A stretch of DNA of 14,505 nucleotides from NCBI GenBank assembly GCA_910578805.1, contig CAJTRS010000043.1, forward strand, positions 1 through 14,505, written 5' to 3'. Shown piece after piece: positions 14,446 to 14,505 of the stretch; positions within the stretch are counted from its first letter, which is position 1, and every line of letters begins with the position of its first letter. The DNA is from an uncultured Muribaculaceae bacterium. GTDB lineage: Bacteria > Bacteroidota > Bacteroidia > Bacteroidales > Muribaculaceae. Below the pieces are notes generated by a model. That model was not told the origin of the DNA, did not search any database, and saw only the letters and a program-made list of their open reading frames with translations. A program made the translations under genes and the position numbers.

Positions 14446-14505
14446 GCTTCAATAGCTCAGTTGGTTAGAGCACCTGACTGTTAATCAGGGGGTCGTTGGT
14501 TCAAG
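14446..14505 (+). tRNA. tRNA-Asn (anticodon GTT), 3' end beyond the window
   Basis: The 5' acceptor strand GCTTCAA (14446-14452) is followed by TA and a D-arm GCTC-AGTTGGTTA-GAGC. The anticodon stem CCTGA/TCAGG encloses loop CTGTTAA, with anticodon GTT at 14480-14482. The variable loop and first T-arm strand (GTTGGTTCAAG) are present. The rest of the T-arm, the 3' acceptor strand and any further tRNA genes lie outside the window. Confidence 0.93.

Overview
The window looks like an ordinary chromosomal segment of a Bacteroidota bacterium, order Bacteroidales. A Muribaculaceae-like gut commensal is my best guess from protein character and base composition, but the family is not proven. The reasons are: the gldE-gldD pair, a YfhO-family membrane protein of the Bacteroidetes type, an ISAon1-type transposase, near absence of Shine-Dalgarno sequences, and several good matches to the Bacteroidetes promoter (TTTG about 20 nt before TAnnTTTG). 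No phage, CRISPR array, toxin-antitoxin pair or secondary-metabolite cluster is visible.

Layout from left to right. (1) 1-413: the 5' part of an ISAon1-like insertion sequence on the minus strand, leaving the window on the left. (2) 508-569: two hairpins, one a perfect 21-bp stem, just downstream of tRNA-Tyr (573-655, minus). (3) 729-2176: a minus-strand two-gene unit, an XRE/S24-peptidase regulator followed with a 7-bp overlap by an exported TPR protein. (4) 2231-4772: a minus-strand unit gldE-gldD-phosphopantetheinyl transferase. (5) 4773-5132: a divergent intergenic region with promoters in both directions. (6) 5133-9143: a tightly packed plus-strand unit of a YfhO-family membrane protein, a small protein that looks like a shrunken methyltransferase (4-bp overlap), and the tyrosine recombinase xerD. 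(7) 9233-14232: a minus-strand unit of a carboxy-terminal processing protease and mfd, joined by a TAATG overlap and convergent with xerD. (8) 14275-14505: an AT-rich intergenic region, a near-perfect promoter, and the first 60 nt of tRNA-Asn(GTT).

The functions are mostly housekeeping. XerD resolves chromosome dimers, Mfd couples repair to transcription, the Ctp protease acts in the envelope, and GldE/GldD are envelope proteins tied to gliding or type IX secretion in flavobacteria. The phosphopantetheinyl transferase activates carrier proteins. I did not find a convincing undescribed system. The points most worth a second look are an RF2-like +1 frameshift arrangement in the IS, the degenerate methyltransferase-like gene, the strong palindrome between the IS and tRNA-Tyr, and a possible autoregulatory operator of the S24 regulator. 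Several gene starts are corrected here, because the longest open frames begin at unlikely GTG or TTG codons.
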